This document shows, piece by piece, positions 1 to 5,928 of a DNA stretch of 7,857 bases (position 1 is the first letter of the stretch; each line of letters starts with the position of its first letter). The DNA comes from UBA11612 sp963976395. GTDB lineage: Bacteria; Pseudomonadota; Alphaproteobacteria; Rhodospirillales; Rhodospirillaceae. The stretch spans positions 1 to 7,857 of the forward strand of contig CAXBLG010000110.1 in assembly GCA_963976395.1 (NCBI GenBank), in the 5' to 3' direction. Below the pieces are notes generated by a model. That model saw nothing but the letters and a program-made list of their open reading frames with translations, was not told where the DNA came from and searched no databases. A program made the position numbers and the translations under genes.

Positions 1-284
1 TTACCAATCGTATTCCGTTGAGGATCAAGAATATTACCGGCTTCAATTACAGAATTGTAAGACTTCAACATATCTTGTTCAAACTGGTCGTTGGCTACCG
101 CAGAGCTAATAATATCTTCACGATTTTGAATGCGAGTTGCAACCTTATCAAGCTCACCACCAATCTTCGTAATCCCCTCACCAATATCAGAAAGCGGGCT
201 AGACGCCAAAGACAAAGGAATATTCTGCATCCCGGTGGATCCGGGGACGCTATTTTGTCTTTTATATGTTGGAACCATTGCCAT
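1..284 (-). CDS. Internal virion protein N-terminus (gp15/gp16-like), cut by window edge
   Basis: A frame starting at ATG 284, 2 nt after the gp14-like stop, and open to the left edge: 94 full codons. It begins MAMVPTYKRQNSVPGSTGMQ, then NIPLSLASSPLSDIGEGITK, then helical sequence GGELDKVATRIQNREDIISS and DQFEQDMLKSYNSVIEAGNI. This opening (Y-x-R-Q, PGxTGM, IPLSLA, then a heptad-like helix) is typical of the large internal virion proteins that follow gp14 in podoviruses. Only the beginning is visible, so whether it carries a lytic transglycosylase domain, as T7 gp16 does, cannot be said. A second ATG two codons on (278) is an alternative start; an AAGG about 10 nt upstream of 284 serves both. 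The function call rests mainly on position and motif recall. Confidence 0.68.
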   Translation of the reverse strand, partial: MAMVPTYKRQNSVPGSTGMQNIPLSLASSPLSDIGEGITKIGGELDKVATRIQNREDIISSAVANDQFEQDMLKSYNSVIEAGNILDPQRNTIG

Positions 285-286
285 TG

Positions 287-817
287 TTAGATACCTTCGC
301 TTCCATAGAATCGGGGCGGACTTGTATAAGATTGCGGTGTCTTGGGGCCTTTTGGTAATTTAGAACCCATCTTAGCCGCAGAGGTGGCCCCAGTTATCAA
401 CGTCCCCAAGGCTTTTGATTTGCCTTCAGATTTTGCTATCGAACCTTGATATTTGGAAAGTGTCCCTCTCTGCTCTGCGGCGCGAGCGGCTGTTTCACCA
501 CCGTAAAGTGTTGCCAGATAGTCTATTTCTTGCTCTTCCGCCGTCATATCAAAGACATCACCAGAATCGAGTAATGATCCCCCTGTCGCTGCTATAGAGG
601 CCCGTTGTGAGCCAGATAGAAGTTTCTGCTGTCTTTCCAACGCCGTGGCGTCGAACTCGGCCTTCTGGCGCGCTGCAATGGCGTCATTCTGCGCAATTTG
701 CGCGTTGTAATTAGCTAAATTAGATGCGTTCCTGCCCTGTTGTGCAGCACCGGCAGCACTGACCCCGGCACCAATAACAGTGGACGCGATAGATGCGATC
801 ATCAAAGCTGACGACAT
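287..817 (-). CDS. Internal virion protein, gp14-like
   Basis: A 176-residue protein resembling the gp14-type internal virion proteins of T7-like phages, which leave the head first and help form the channel in the cell envelope. Seen: a hydrophobic small-residue N-terminal segment LMIASIASTVIGAGVSAAGA (5-24) that could insert in a membrane; a charged coiled-coil-like helix with NAQIAQNDAIAARQKAEFDA (38-57) and LERQQKLLSG; then SQRASIAATGGSLLDSGDVF (70-89), the conserved core of the family; EIDYLATLYGGE; a second Gly/Ala-rich weakly hydrophobic stretch (GTLITGATSAAKMG); and a Pro-rich end. There is no signal-peptide cleavage site. ATG 817 lies 3 nt after the cupin-like stop with GGGGGA close upstream. 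Position between the tail genes and the next virion gene agrees with gp14 of T7. Confidence 0.82.
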   Translation of the reverse strand: MSSALMIASIASTVIGAGVSAAGAAQQGRNASNLANYNAQIAQNDAIAARQKAEFDATALERQQKLLSGSQRASIAATGGSLLDSGDVFDMTAEEQEIDYLATLYGGETAARAAEQRGTLSKYQGSIAKSEGKSKALGTLITGATSAAKMGSKLPKGPKTPQSYTSPPRFYGSEGI

Positions 818-820
818 GTC

Positions 821-1285
821 TTATTCCCCCGTGATCAATACGTTGTTACTGCCAGTTTCTGACCTTGAAACAAGCATATCAGCCTCATCCGTAAACTCAG
901 CTTCTGCGTCTTCGATGGAAGTTGAATTTGTAGCAAAAACCATCGTTATGTCCGTATCGGCATGAGATATGAATGCCTGTTTCCTCCCAGCACTAGCCGG
1001 GACAACGCCATATCCATCGAATTCTGCGGATCCGCTGTCGCCTAAATACGCCGTGACGTGTCCATTTATAATCAATAACGTGCTTACTTTTACCAAACTG
1101 CCCGTCAACACATGCCCCGCTGGCATCGTAATCGTGCGGGAATACATCCCGCCATGAATAACATGGTTTGTTTCCAAAGCATATTGCGGTGCTTCCTTGA
1201 AAATCTCAGTCAGTTCCCTGACCTTGTCTATAGCTTGCAAGCTCATGGCGGGTATTACCGAACCTGCTATCTGGACGTTGTTCAT
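821..1285 (-). CDS. Cupin-like (RmlC-like) phage protein
   Basis: A 154-residue protein that I recognise as a phage cupin-like domain by pattern. Seen: HVIHGGMYSRTITMPAGHVL (41-60) as a first cupin strand pair with H41 and H44 and the common PAGxxxTG turn; VSTLLIINGHVTAYLGD (67-83); GYGVVPASAGRKQAFISHAD (91-110) as the second motif, with H108; then TMVFATNSTSIEDAEAEFTD and a C-terminal MLVSRSETGSNN. The His placement differs from the canonical GX5HXHX3-4E motif, so metal binding is uncertain. Enzyme, sugar binder or virion component cannot be separated from sequence alone. ATG 1285 overlaps the acetyltransferase stop by 4 nt and has AAGGA 6 nt upstream. It ends 3 nt before the next gene. It may act with the neighbouring acetyltransferase. 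Confidence 0.72.
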   Translation of the reverse strand: MNNVQIAGSVIPAMSLQAIDKVRELTEIFKEAPQYALETNHVIHGGMYSRTITMPAGHVLTGSLVKVSTLLIINGHVTAYLGDSGSAEFDGYGVVPASAGRKQAFISHADTDITMVFATNSTSIEDAEAEFTDEADMLVSRSETGSNNVLITGE

Positions 1286-1731
1286 TGCAAATCCTTAAAG
1301 AAGATTACATCGCTTTCTTCATATCCAGATTTAGGCATAACTTCCGCGAGCTTTCCGCCAGATGGGGCGCTGACCAACATGCCAAAGGCACCGGCCTCAG
1401 ACGCCTTTGCTTCTGCGGCGCGCAGTAGCTTAATCCCCGCCCCTGTCTGGCGGTGCTTGCTCGCCACAAAGAAGCTCTCTGTCGCCCCGATCAGCGACGT
1501 GTATTTAGGGAGCATCGTAATGATTAGTGTGACAAAGCCCCAAAGCTCTCCGTCTTCCCCAAACGCCCCAAACGAATGCAGCGCCCCGGATTCTTCTAGG
1601 GCGTTATAGGTCGCCTCGTTGTACGTGCTTGGCATATTAGATTTAGGCGGACACTCTTCAGCGTATTCCTGAACAAGGGCAGAAAATTCATTGCATGCAA
1701 TTAGTTCATCAACGCTTATTTGCCGGATCAT
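1282..1731 (-). CDS. GNAT-family N-acetyltransferase
   Basis: A 149-residue protein with the fold signature of acetyl-CoA-dependent N-acetyltransferases. The acetyl-CoA loop is clear: FFVASKHRQTGAGIKLL (87-103), where R94-Q-T-G97-A-G99 fits the family pattern R/Q-x-x-G-x-G/A. Before it lies a strand pair (SFGAFGEDGELWGFVTLIIT), after it helix AAEAKASEAGA and strand GMLVSAP (117-123), then KSGYEESDVIFFK, the usual last strands. The start chosen is ATG 1731: it lies 4 nt after the tail tubular protein B stop, and the longer in-frame extension upstream would run backwards over that gene and has no family-like residues. The substrate cannot be told; lysine, a small molecule or a virion protein are all possible. 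Its stop overlaps the next start (ATGA), so it is co-translated with the cupin-like gene. Confidence 0.85.
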   Translation of the reverse strand: MIRQISVDELIACNEFSALVQEYAEECPPKSNMPSTYNEATYNALEESGALHSFGAFGEDGELWGFVTLIITMLPKYTSLIGATESFFVASKHRQTGAGIKLLRAAEAKASEAGAFGMLVSAPSGGKLAEVMPKSGYEESDVIFFKDLQ

Positions 1732-1735
1732 CGGC

Positions 1736-3811
1736 CTAAACTTTCGTCGTATTAAGTTCTGGCATAATAGCCAGTACGGTAAAGGGCAGAGGTTGGTCTT
1801 GCACCAAGAAAATATATCCGTCTTTGTCCCAATTTCGCGGGAATTCAATTTCCTTATCACCAGTGAACATTGCCGGAGCTGCGTCCATATCGTCCGCACT
1901 CGACCGAAACGGAATAATATCAAGGCGGCTGGAGCTTGGCCCATGCTTTAGTCCGAGCGTGTTGTATAATCTATATGTAATGCGAGAGATGCGTTTCTTT
2001 TTACCCTGCGCCGTCCCATCTTTTGCGCCAGCCTCGATCCTCATTGTTTGCAGCGTGGATGTATATGGCAATCCGACATGCGCAACCGTGTACGAACCAT
2101 TCAACGATATAGAACCGCCAGAAACAACACGATCCGGGTGGGTCGCGCCATTTGCAAGAACAGATACCGTCTGCCCTTCTAAATGATCCAACCCAAAAAC
2201 TGACGAAACTGCGCCGCCTTCATAAGTCAGCATGGAATCGAGATATGTTGCCTGGATCGTATTCGTTGGAACTTCGGGTAAACCCGCAGTCATAAATTCT
2301 ATGTAACGAACTGACTGCCCGTTGACGGTGCGCTGTATGACAGCCCACAAATCATCCCTGCTCCCTTGAGGATCGGGTATGACGGCCACACTCTCAACTT
2401 TGGCACCTAATCCACCAATAATATGCCTGTGCCACCCCACGACGTCCTGAGCGCGTTCATAGGTCATTCCAAGCAATACACCATCCGACCGAGCCATCCA
2501 TACTATGCTATCGGGTTCTTGCTGGTATGCCATCTCGACAACACCGCCTTCGGTAATATGCTCCGATAGAATGGACAGATCCGGCGCGGCGTATGCGTCA
2601 GTTTCGTACTGGTAAACGTACTCGCGCACTTTTCGATTTGCGCGCTGCAAGAACAGAACCGAACTACCTACTTGAGGTGGCGTAACTGCTGCGCTGCCAA
2701 ATGTAGTCTGGCGTACAACGCGCGTATTCGTGGGAGATATAGGGCTATTGTTGTCACCCTGAGAAACGATAAATTCACCGCCAGCAGTTCCAACGGACAG
2801 CACCTTACCCGCTCTCATCCAGCGGATTGTGTTTACCTGATCTGTCGCAATTGTATAAACGAACCCGCTATCATCAAGCACAAGCCCATCATTATCAGTC
2901 GGTGCATGGTTCTCATAATCGGCAGAGACAGAAAAGAATAGTGATTGGGGCCGGGTAGTTGTTGCCGCCCAAACTAGGCGCTGCTCGAAAAACGTGACAA
3001 CAGACGGATATCCGGTTGTCTCCGAAAACAAACCAAGTCGCCATCCTGTCTGAGCGGTAGTCGCAGAGGCATTTGGGCCTATGAAATCAGCCGTAACGTG
3101 CGTTGCATCTGCTCGCGCTGTGATCTCAAGATAGGTCCAATCATTAGCCGCATCCTCAAACCTAATCAGGCGGCCAATATCTGTTGCAAGAAAACCCGCC
3201 CCGTCATTGATTCCAGTGACCGCAGATGCCGTTACCGTCACCCCAGTACCGCTCACTGCGGACAACCCAAAGGTCGTGTCGGTCGCGTTTACGGAGTCAT
3301 AAGGCCCATCCAAGAACTGGATAATACCCAGCGTCCAGTTTGTATCCCCGGTTCGCGACAATGTGCGCGGTTCGTGGTTTTGATGAGCAATATACAAAAC
3401 GTCAGCAGATTGCGTGACCACCAGATCAAACAATTCTGCCTCAAGATAAGGGGTGGAAACTTCATAAGCCGCGCCCTTGGCAAACGGATTATCAAAAACC
3501 TCGGCGAATTCCCCGCTTTGAATCTGGCCGTAGTTTTTATAAAAGCGAACGTATTGGTCGCCAAACTCGATAATGTACGCCTGAGAAACACTGAATTCAA
3601 ACGACAAGATGCGCGTTTTTTTACTGCTGTCTTTGACCTCTGACGAAAAATAGAACCCGCCTCGTCGAGACGCAGGTCCATGCTTTTGCACAATCATATT
3701 TTCTAGCGTCTTGCAGCTGTTAGGATATTTCTCAAAATTGACGCGGCCTTCAAGGCGTGGTGAAAACTCACCAGCCGTGAAGTTCGTTTGAATGGGCGCT
3801 GAACGCACCAT
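1736..3811 (-). CDS. Tail tubular protein B (gp12-like nozzle protein)
   Basis: A 691-residue protein, shorter than T7 gp12 (794), that would form the tail nozzle below the adaptor ring and carry the fibre attachment. Seen: the typical start IQTNFTAGEFSPRLEGRVNF (7-26), then YPNSCKTLENMIVQKHGPAS (29-48) and RRGGFYF (49-55); further on, RLVWAATTTRPQSLFFSVS and ADYENHAPTDNDG, the usual central signature; a beta-rich second half; and the terminal VQDQPLPFTVLAIMPEL, which shows the C-terminus is intact. ATG 3811 follows the upstream TAA with no gap (TAAATG), with GGGAG 7 nt before the start, so translation is coupled. No frameshift is seen. The gene ends with TAG at 1736, 4 nt before the next start. 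Confidence 0.93.
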   Translation of the reverse strand: MVRSAPIQTNFTAGEFSPRLEGRVNFEKYPNSCKTLENMIVQKHGPASRRGGFYFSSEVKDSSKKTRILSFEFSVSQAYIIEFGDQYVRFYKNYGQIQSGEFAEVFDNPFAKGAAYEVSTPYLEAELFDLVVTQSADVLYIAHQNHEPRTLSRTGDTNWTLGIIQFLDGPYDSVNATDTTFGLSAVSGTGVTVTASAVTGINDGAGFLATDIGRLIRFEDAANDWTYLEITARADATHVTADFIGPNASATTAQTGWRLGLFSETTGYPSVVTFFEQRLVWAATTTRPQSLFFSVSADYENHAPTDNDGLVLDDSGFVYTIATDQVNTIRWMRAGKVLSVGTAGGEFIVSQGDNNSPISPTNTRVVRQTTFGSAAVTPPQVGSSVLFLQRANRKVREYVYQYETDAYAAPDLSILSEHITEGGVVEMAYQQEPDSIVWMARSDGVLLGMTYERAQDVVGWHRHIIGGLGAKVESVAVIPDPQGSRDDLWAVIQRTVNGQSVRYIEFMTAGLPEVPTNTIQATYLDSMLTYEGGAVSSVFGLDHLEGQTVSVLANGATHPDRVVSGGSISLNGSYTVAHVGLPYTSTLQTMRIEAGAKDGTAQGKKKRISRITYRLYNTLGLKHGPSSSRLDIIPFRSSADDMDAAPAMFTGDKEIEFPRNWDKDGYIFLVQDQPLPFTVLAIMPELNTTKV

Positions 3812-4414
3812 TTATGGACTCCCGTTTACGCTAACGGTAGCGCCGCCGCCGTAACTTACGCGACTGTCTAACCATGTGTCGGCAACGATTTCAATGTATC
3901 CGCTTTCCTGTGCGTCCATCGACCGGGCGTCACTGATCTTGCGCTGATACATTTCCATCATATTTGAATAAAGCGTATTGCTCTCCGACAGTGTGACTGA
4001 CAATTCAGCCGCAAGCCTAGCGGAAAGCGCCTCAACAAACATGGCGTCAAACAGGTTCACGTCTTCAACGCGGGCCAGATACAAAATCTTTGCGGTGCCG
4101 TCGTCCGTCAAAAGTTTGCCACCCTCGATTTTGTAAAGCGTGGACATGTCATCCATCTGCAAGACGCGCAGACAGTCAGACGGAAGATTGTATTGATAAG
4201 AAAACCCAAATGCCGGGGCGGTAGAGTTTTGTGCCAACTCCACGCGGTTGACAGCAAAATTCCAGACGTGATCTCTGATGCAAGCGTCGCGGATTTGGTC
4301 ATAAACAAGGTTTGCAGCGCGGGCAGCCTCAGTGTCTTCCGTCAACGTCAGGATTGCATTAGCGCCAATCTTGACGAGAGCATTATTAACAATCTGAACA
4401 ACGGAAGTGGCCAT
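3812..4414 (-). CDS. Tail tubular protein A (gp11-like adaptor)
   Basis: A 200-residue protein close to the length of T7 gp11 (196), the adaptor ring that sits under the portal and links it to the nozzle. Seen: an N-terminal helix VQIVNNALVKIGANAILTLT (6-25), then EDTEAARAANLVYDQIRDAC (26-45), RDHVWNFAVNRVEL (47-60), and FSYQYNLPSDCLRVLQM (71-87), followed by YLARVEDVNLFDAMFVEALS and a C-terminal helix with AAELSVTLSESN and MYQRKISDAR. The order N-x-AL-x-KIGA, then D-H-x-WNFA, then Y-NLPSDCLRV is typical of the family. ATG 4414 has AGG 7 nt upstream and lies 48 nt after the previous stop, with a hairpin in between. Its TAA abuts the start of tail tubular protein B, so the two partners of the tail are translated together. 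Confidence 0.92.
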   Translation of the reverse strand: MATSVVQIVNNALVKIGANAILTLTEDTEAARAANLVYDQIRDACIRDHVWNFAVNRVELAQNSTAPAFGFSYQYNLPSDCLRVLQMDDMSTLYKIEGGKLLTDDGTAKILYLARVEDVNLFDAMFVEALSARLAAELSVTLSESNTLYSNMMEMYQRKISDARSMDAQESGYIEIVADTWLDSRVSYGGGATVSVNGSP

Positions 4415-4435
4415 TCTATTACCTAACTAAAGTGT

Positions 4436-4455
4436 GGGGAGGCCGAAGCCCCCCC
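4436..4455 (-). terminator. GC-rich UUCG hairpin between head and tail genes
   Basis: On the minus strand GGGGGGGC (4455-4448), loop TTCG (4447-4444), GCCTCCCC (4443-4436): an 8-bp stem with one G-T pair, closed by the very stable C(UUCG)G tetraloop. It begins 7 nt after the stop codon at 4463. The following bases (ACACTTTAG) have only three T, so it is a poor intrinsic terminator. It may be a partial terminator or a 3' stabiliser that sets head-gene against tail-gene levels. Confidence 0.6.
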
Positions 4456-4462
4456 AACCTTA

Positions 4463-4885
4463 TTACGTCGCAGAAAAATACATATCCACGACCAGAGTCC
4501 CCGAACCCGGAAGGCTAGCGGAGGCAATGGTGATGAAGACTTCTTCATCAGCCGCCAACGTCACCGCACCGGCAGCGGTGCCGAAAAGCGTCGGCGTGTT
4601 TGCGGTGGTGAACGTAGCGGCGGCACGGTATTTTCCCGTGGTGCCAGTAATACCAATCGCAACCGTAGCAGACGCGCCAAGCGTGGCGCTGGCAGTAATA
4701 ACACCGTAAAGGAAAGACTCACCTTCGTGAGCTTTCGCAATAACAATGGTGTCTGATGTCGTCTGGGTGGCAAGCGTGATAGTGGCTCGCTTTACGCGGA
4801 CATTACCATCAACAATACCGCCAGACGGGAGGCTAACCGGAACAGCGGCCAGTCCGGCCATTTCCGCGCTATAAAGTACAGTCAT
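4463..4885 (-). CDS. Small beta-rich virion protein, possible head decoration protein
   Basis: A 140-residue protein directly after the capsid gene. It is rich in Ala, Thr, Val and Gly, with alternating polar/hydrophobic segments such as VRVKRATITLATQTTSDTIV and a middle part ITASATLGASATVAIGI followed by KYRAAATFTTANTPTLFG, which suggests a beta-sandwich. It has no Cys, no signal peptide and no membrane segment. I recall similar uncharacterised proteins next to capsid genes in podovirus-like prophages, but not a proven function. A decoration or minor head protein is the best guess from position, size and composition; a head fibre is possible. ATG 4885 has an excellent AGGAGG box at 4894-4899 with an 8-nt spacer, overlapping the capsid stop codon, so high expression along with the capsid protein is likely. 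It starts 12 nt after the capsid gene. Confidence 0.72.
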   Translation of the reverse strand: MTVLYSAEMAGLAAVPVSLPSGGIVDGNVRVKRATITLATQTTSDTIVIAKAHEGESFLYGVITASATLGASATVAIGITGTTGKYRAAATFTTANTPTLFGTAAGAVTLAADEEVFITIASASLPGSGTLVVDMYFSAT

Positions 4886-4897
4886 TTTTTAGTCCTC

Positions 4898-5671
4898 CTA
4901 TTCTACGCACAAGATTTCAAGGACACGGGCTTCTTCCATGCGAGTGCCGCCGATAGTCATCGAGCAGAACACTTGAGTCGCATAGTTTTTGTCGGCACGC
5001 TCTGAAATTTTCGTGTTCATGTCAGTACCAATGCCGAGCAGCAAACCATCATTCTGGAATGCAAAGCAGCGACGGTGGCTAGAGCCATCAACAGGAACCA
5101 GTTTGGTGCCGTCAATGCGCTTGCCGTTTACCGGGATGAATCGGAACCCTAAAAAGGTGTCCAATTCGCCGCGAGCAAGAGCTTTGACCGTATTGAAGTC
5201 CGAACTTTTTATTTCGGTCGTATTCAACAAGTCACTTACTTGATCTGCGGTGCAAACAATAACACGCCCATTTTCAGGAACATCGTCCCCGTCCATTGTT
5301 TCTTTGGCCGTGAGAAGTTTGGCAAGAGTCAGGCCGGCGCTGCCATTAGCAATAGCAGTCTGACCCGCGACAGTAGTGCCACCAGAAACGCCCGTGAAGG
5401 CATTGCCAAGAGCCGCGTCAATGACAACTTCATCCATTGCACGACCCATCGCCATGGCCGCTGCGCGGGCATAGTCAGAGGTCGGGTCGATGAGCATACG
5501 AACCTTGTCCTCATTATCAATGAGGTCAGCCCAATCAAAATCTTCAAGGCTTACACGACGGCGCGCATGAGGGGTGTCAACACGGGGCGTATCAGAATGG
5601 CGAGACGTACGACGAAGCGCCGCCGTTGCACCAATCTGTTCAAAAAAGGCGTTCTTGCCTGTTACCGACAA
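4898..5671 (-). CDS. Major capsid protein, main body (5' end disrupted)
   Basis: This frame carries nearly all of the major capsid protein, the subunit that forms the icosahedral shell; the fold is presumably HK97-like, as in related podoviruses. Seen in the 257 residues from TTG 5671: VTGKNAFFEQIGATAA (3-18), RTSRHSDTPRVDTPHARRRV (21-40), SLEDFDWADLIDNEDKVRML (41-60), IDPTSDYARAAAMAMGRAMD (61-80), and a late segment with LGFRFIPVNGKR and YATQVFCSMTIGGTRMEEARV. The TSRHSDTP...DTPHARRRVSLEDF stretch is strongly diagnostic. TTG 5671 is only the formal first start codon; no ribosome binding site precedes it, and the true start is ATG 5729 in another frame. The protein would therefore be the downstream piece of a broken gene. 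TAG 4898 overlaps the strong ribosome binding site of the next gene. Product call is secure; intactness is not. Confidence 0.9.
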   Translation of the reverse strand: MSVTGKNAFFEQIGATAALRRTSRHSDTPRVDTPHARRRVSLEDFDWADLIDNEDKVRMLIDPTSDYARAAAMAMGRAMDEVVIDAALGNAFTGVSGGTTVAGQTAIANGSAGLTLAKLLTAKETMDGDDVPENGRVIVCTADQVSDLLNTTEIKSSDFNTVKALARGELDTFLGFRFIPVNGKRIDGTKLVPVDGSSHRRCFAFQNDGLLLGIGTDMNTKISERADKNYATQVFCSMTIGGTRMEEARVLEILCVE

Positions 5672-5729
5672 GGTGCTGGACGTTGGCGCTGTACTGTTCG
5701 ACGAAAGCCGTTGTCACTTGAATAGACAT
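5640..5729 (-). pseudogene. Major capsid protein N-terminal fragment, out of frame
   Basis: ATG 5729, with GGAG 6 nt upstream, encodes MSIQVTTAFVEQYSANVQHL, a typical N-terminal arm of this family of podovirus major capsid proteins. After Leu20/Val21 the frame turns into an unrelated short run (GNRQERLF) and stops at TGA 5640, giving only 29 residues. The capsid sequence resumes at about 5671 in a different frame (SVTGKNAFFEQIG). As I recall the family, about 14 residues (a QQKGSRLR-like segment) normally lie between these two pieces. The frame change requires a missing length of 3n+2, so 41 or 44 nt would fit. I infer a small deletion at about 5664-5672, or an assembly error. If it is real, full-length capsid protein cannot be made by ordinary translation. 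Confidence 0.7.
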
Positions 5730-5735
5730 CGGTTT

Positions 5736-5739
5736 CTCC
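5736..5739 (-). promoter_or_regulatory. Ribosome binding site that fixes the capsid start
   Basis: GGAG on the minus strand, 6 nt before ATG 5729 (GGAGAAACCGATG). It marks ATG 5729 as the native start of the major capsid gene, whereas TTG 5671, the first possible start in the frame of the capsid body, has no such site upstream. This is the main reason to see the capsid gene as frame-broken rather than short. Confidence 0.75.
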
Positions 5740-5843
5740 AATAAAAGTTAAAACAGTAATTTTAAGGGTTATCGCCTATGACGGCCCAAGCTGCCCTTTT
5801 GCTTGTGCGGGTTCCACGCGGAATTGTCCGCCTATTGAAAGGC

Positions 5844-5867
5844 AAGCAAACAGTATCGCGTTTGCTT
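5844..5867. repeat. Perfect 8-bp inverted repeat, 8-nt spacer
   Basis: AAGCAAAC at 5844-5851 is the exact reverse complement of GTTTGCTT at 5860-5867, with AGTATCGC between. It could be an operator or an RNA stem-loop in the capsid leader. It is not followed by a T tract on either strand, so a simple terminator is not indicated. Confidence 0.5.
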
Positions 5868-5882
5868 TAAATATGCAAATAT

Positions 5883-5928
5883 AAAAAAACCACCGTGAAT
5901 GAGATCTTATTTAATCTTTTTTGGGTGG
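5883..5928 (-). terminator. Possible weak terminator after the small gene
   Basis: On the minus strand CCACC (5928-5924) can pair with GGTGG (5894-5890), and the second arm is followed at once by seven T (5889-5883). The loop is about 29 nt, with only a 4-bp inner AGAT/ATCT pairing, so the hairpin is poor even though the T tract is good. It overlaps the last codons of the 49-aa gene. It may reduce read-through from the portal-scaffold section into the capsid gene. Low confidence. Confidence 0.28.

Larger units (their letters stand above)
5730..5910 (-). other. Non-coding leader upstream of the major capsid gene
   Basis: A 181-nt gap, the only large one in the window, between the 49-aa gene and the capsid start. 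No credible reading frame is seen in it. It holds several short inverted repeats: an 8-bp perfect one at 5844-5867, a 5-bp one at about 5820-5833 (GCGGA-CAAT-TCCGC on the minus strand), and AAGGG/CCCTT arms flanking the segment between about 5764 and 5800. In comparable phages the capsid gene is the most highly expressed one, so a private promoter or a stabilising 5' UTR here is plausible, but I see no convincing -35/-10 pair. Confidence 0.5.

Noticed and set aside
1731..1754. TAATACGAC followed by a TTTAGGCCGA-like stretch on the minus strand, recalling the T7 RNA polymerase promoter.
   Set aside because: It lies in the last codons of tail tubular protein B (encoding NTTK), the match breaks after nine bases and needs a 1-nt insertion to align the rest, and I see no second copy at other gene junctions.
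1732..1944. N-terminal extension of the acetyltransferase up to a start at 1944.
   Set aside because: It would overlap more than 200 nt of tail tubular protein B, and the 71 extra residues show no family features; ATG 1731 fits the gene junction.
3098..3643. A 181-aa plus-strand reading frame opposite tail tubular protein B, and similar plus-strand frames elsewhere.
   Set aside because: They are antisense to strong virion genes, rich in Cys and Arg as expected for shadow frames, and resemble nothing I know.
3289..3693. A 134-aa reading frame on the minus strand inside tail tubular protein B.
   Set aside because: It lies wholly within a well-supported gene in another frame, is Arg/Leu/Ser-rich with no recognisable motif, and has no ribosome binding site that I can see.
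5759..5789. Possible sigma-70 promoter before the capsid gene: TTGGGC and TAAAAT on the minus strand.
   Set aside because: The spacer is 19 nt and the -35 box matches only at TTG; this is weak enough to arise by chance in an AT-rich leader.
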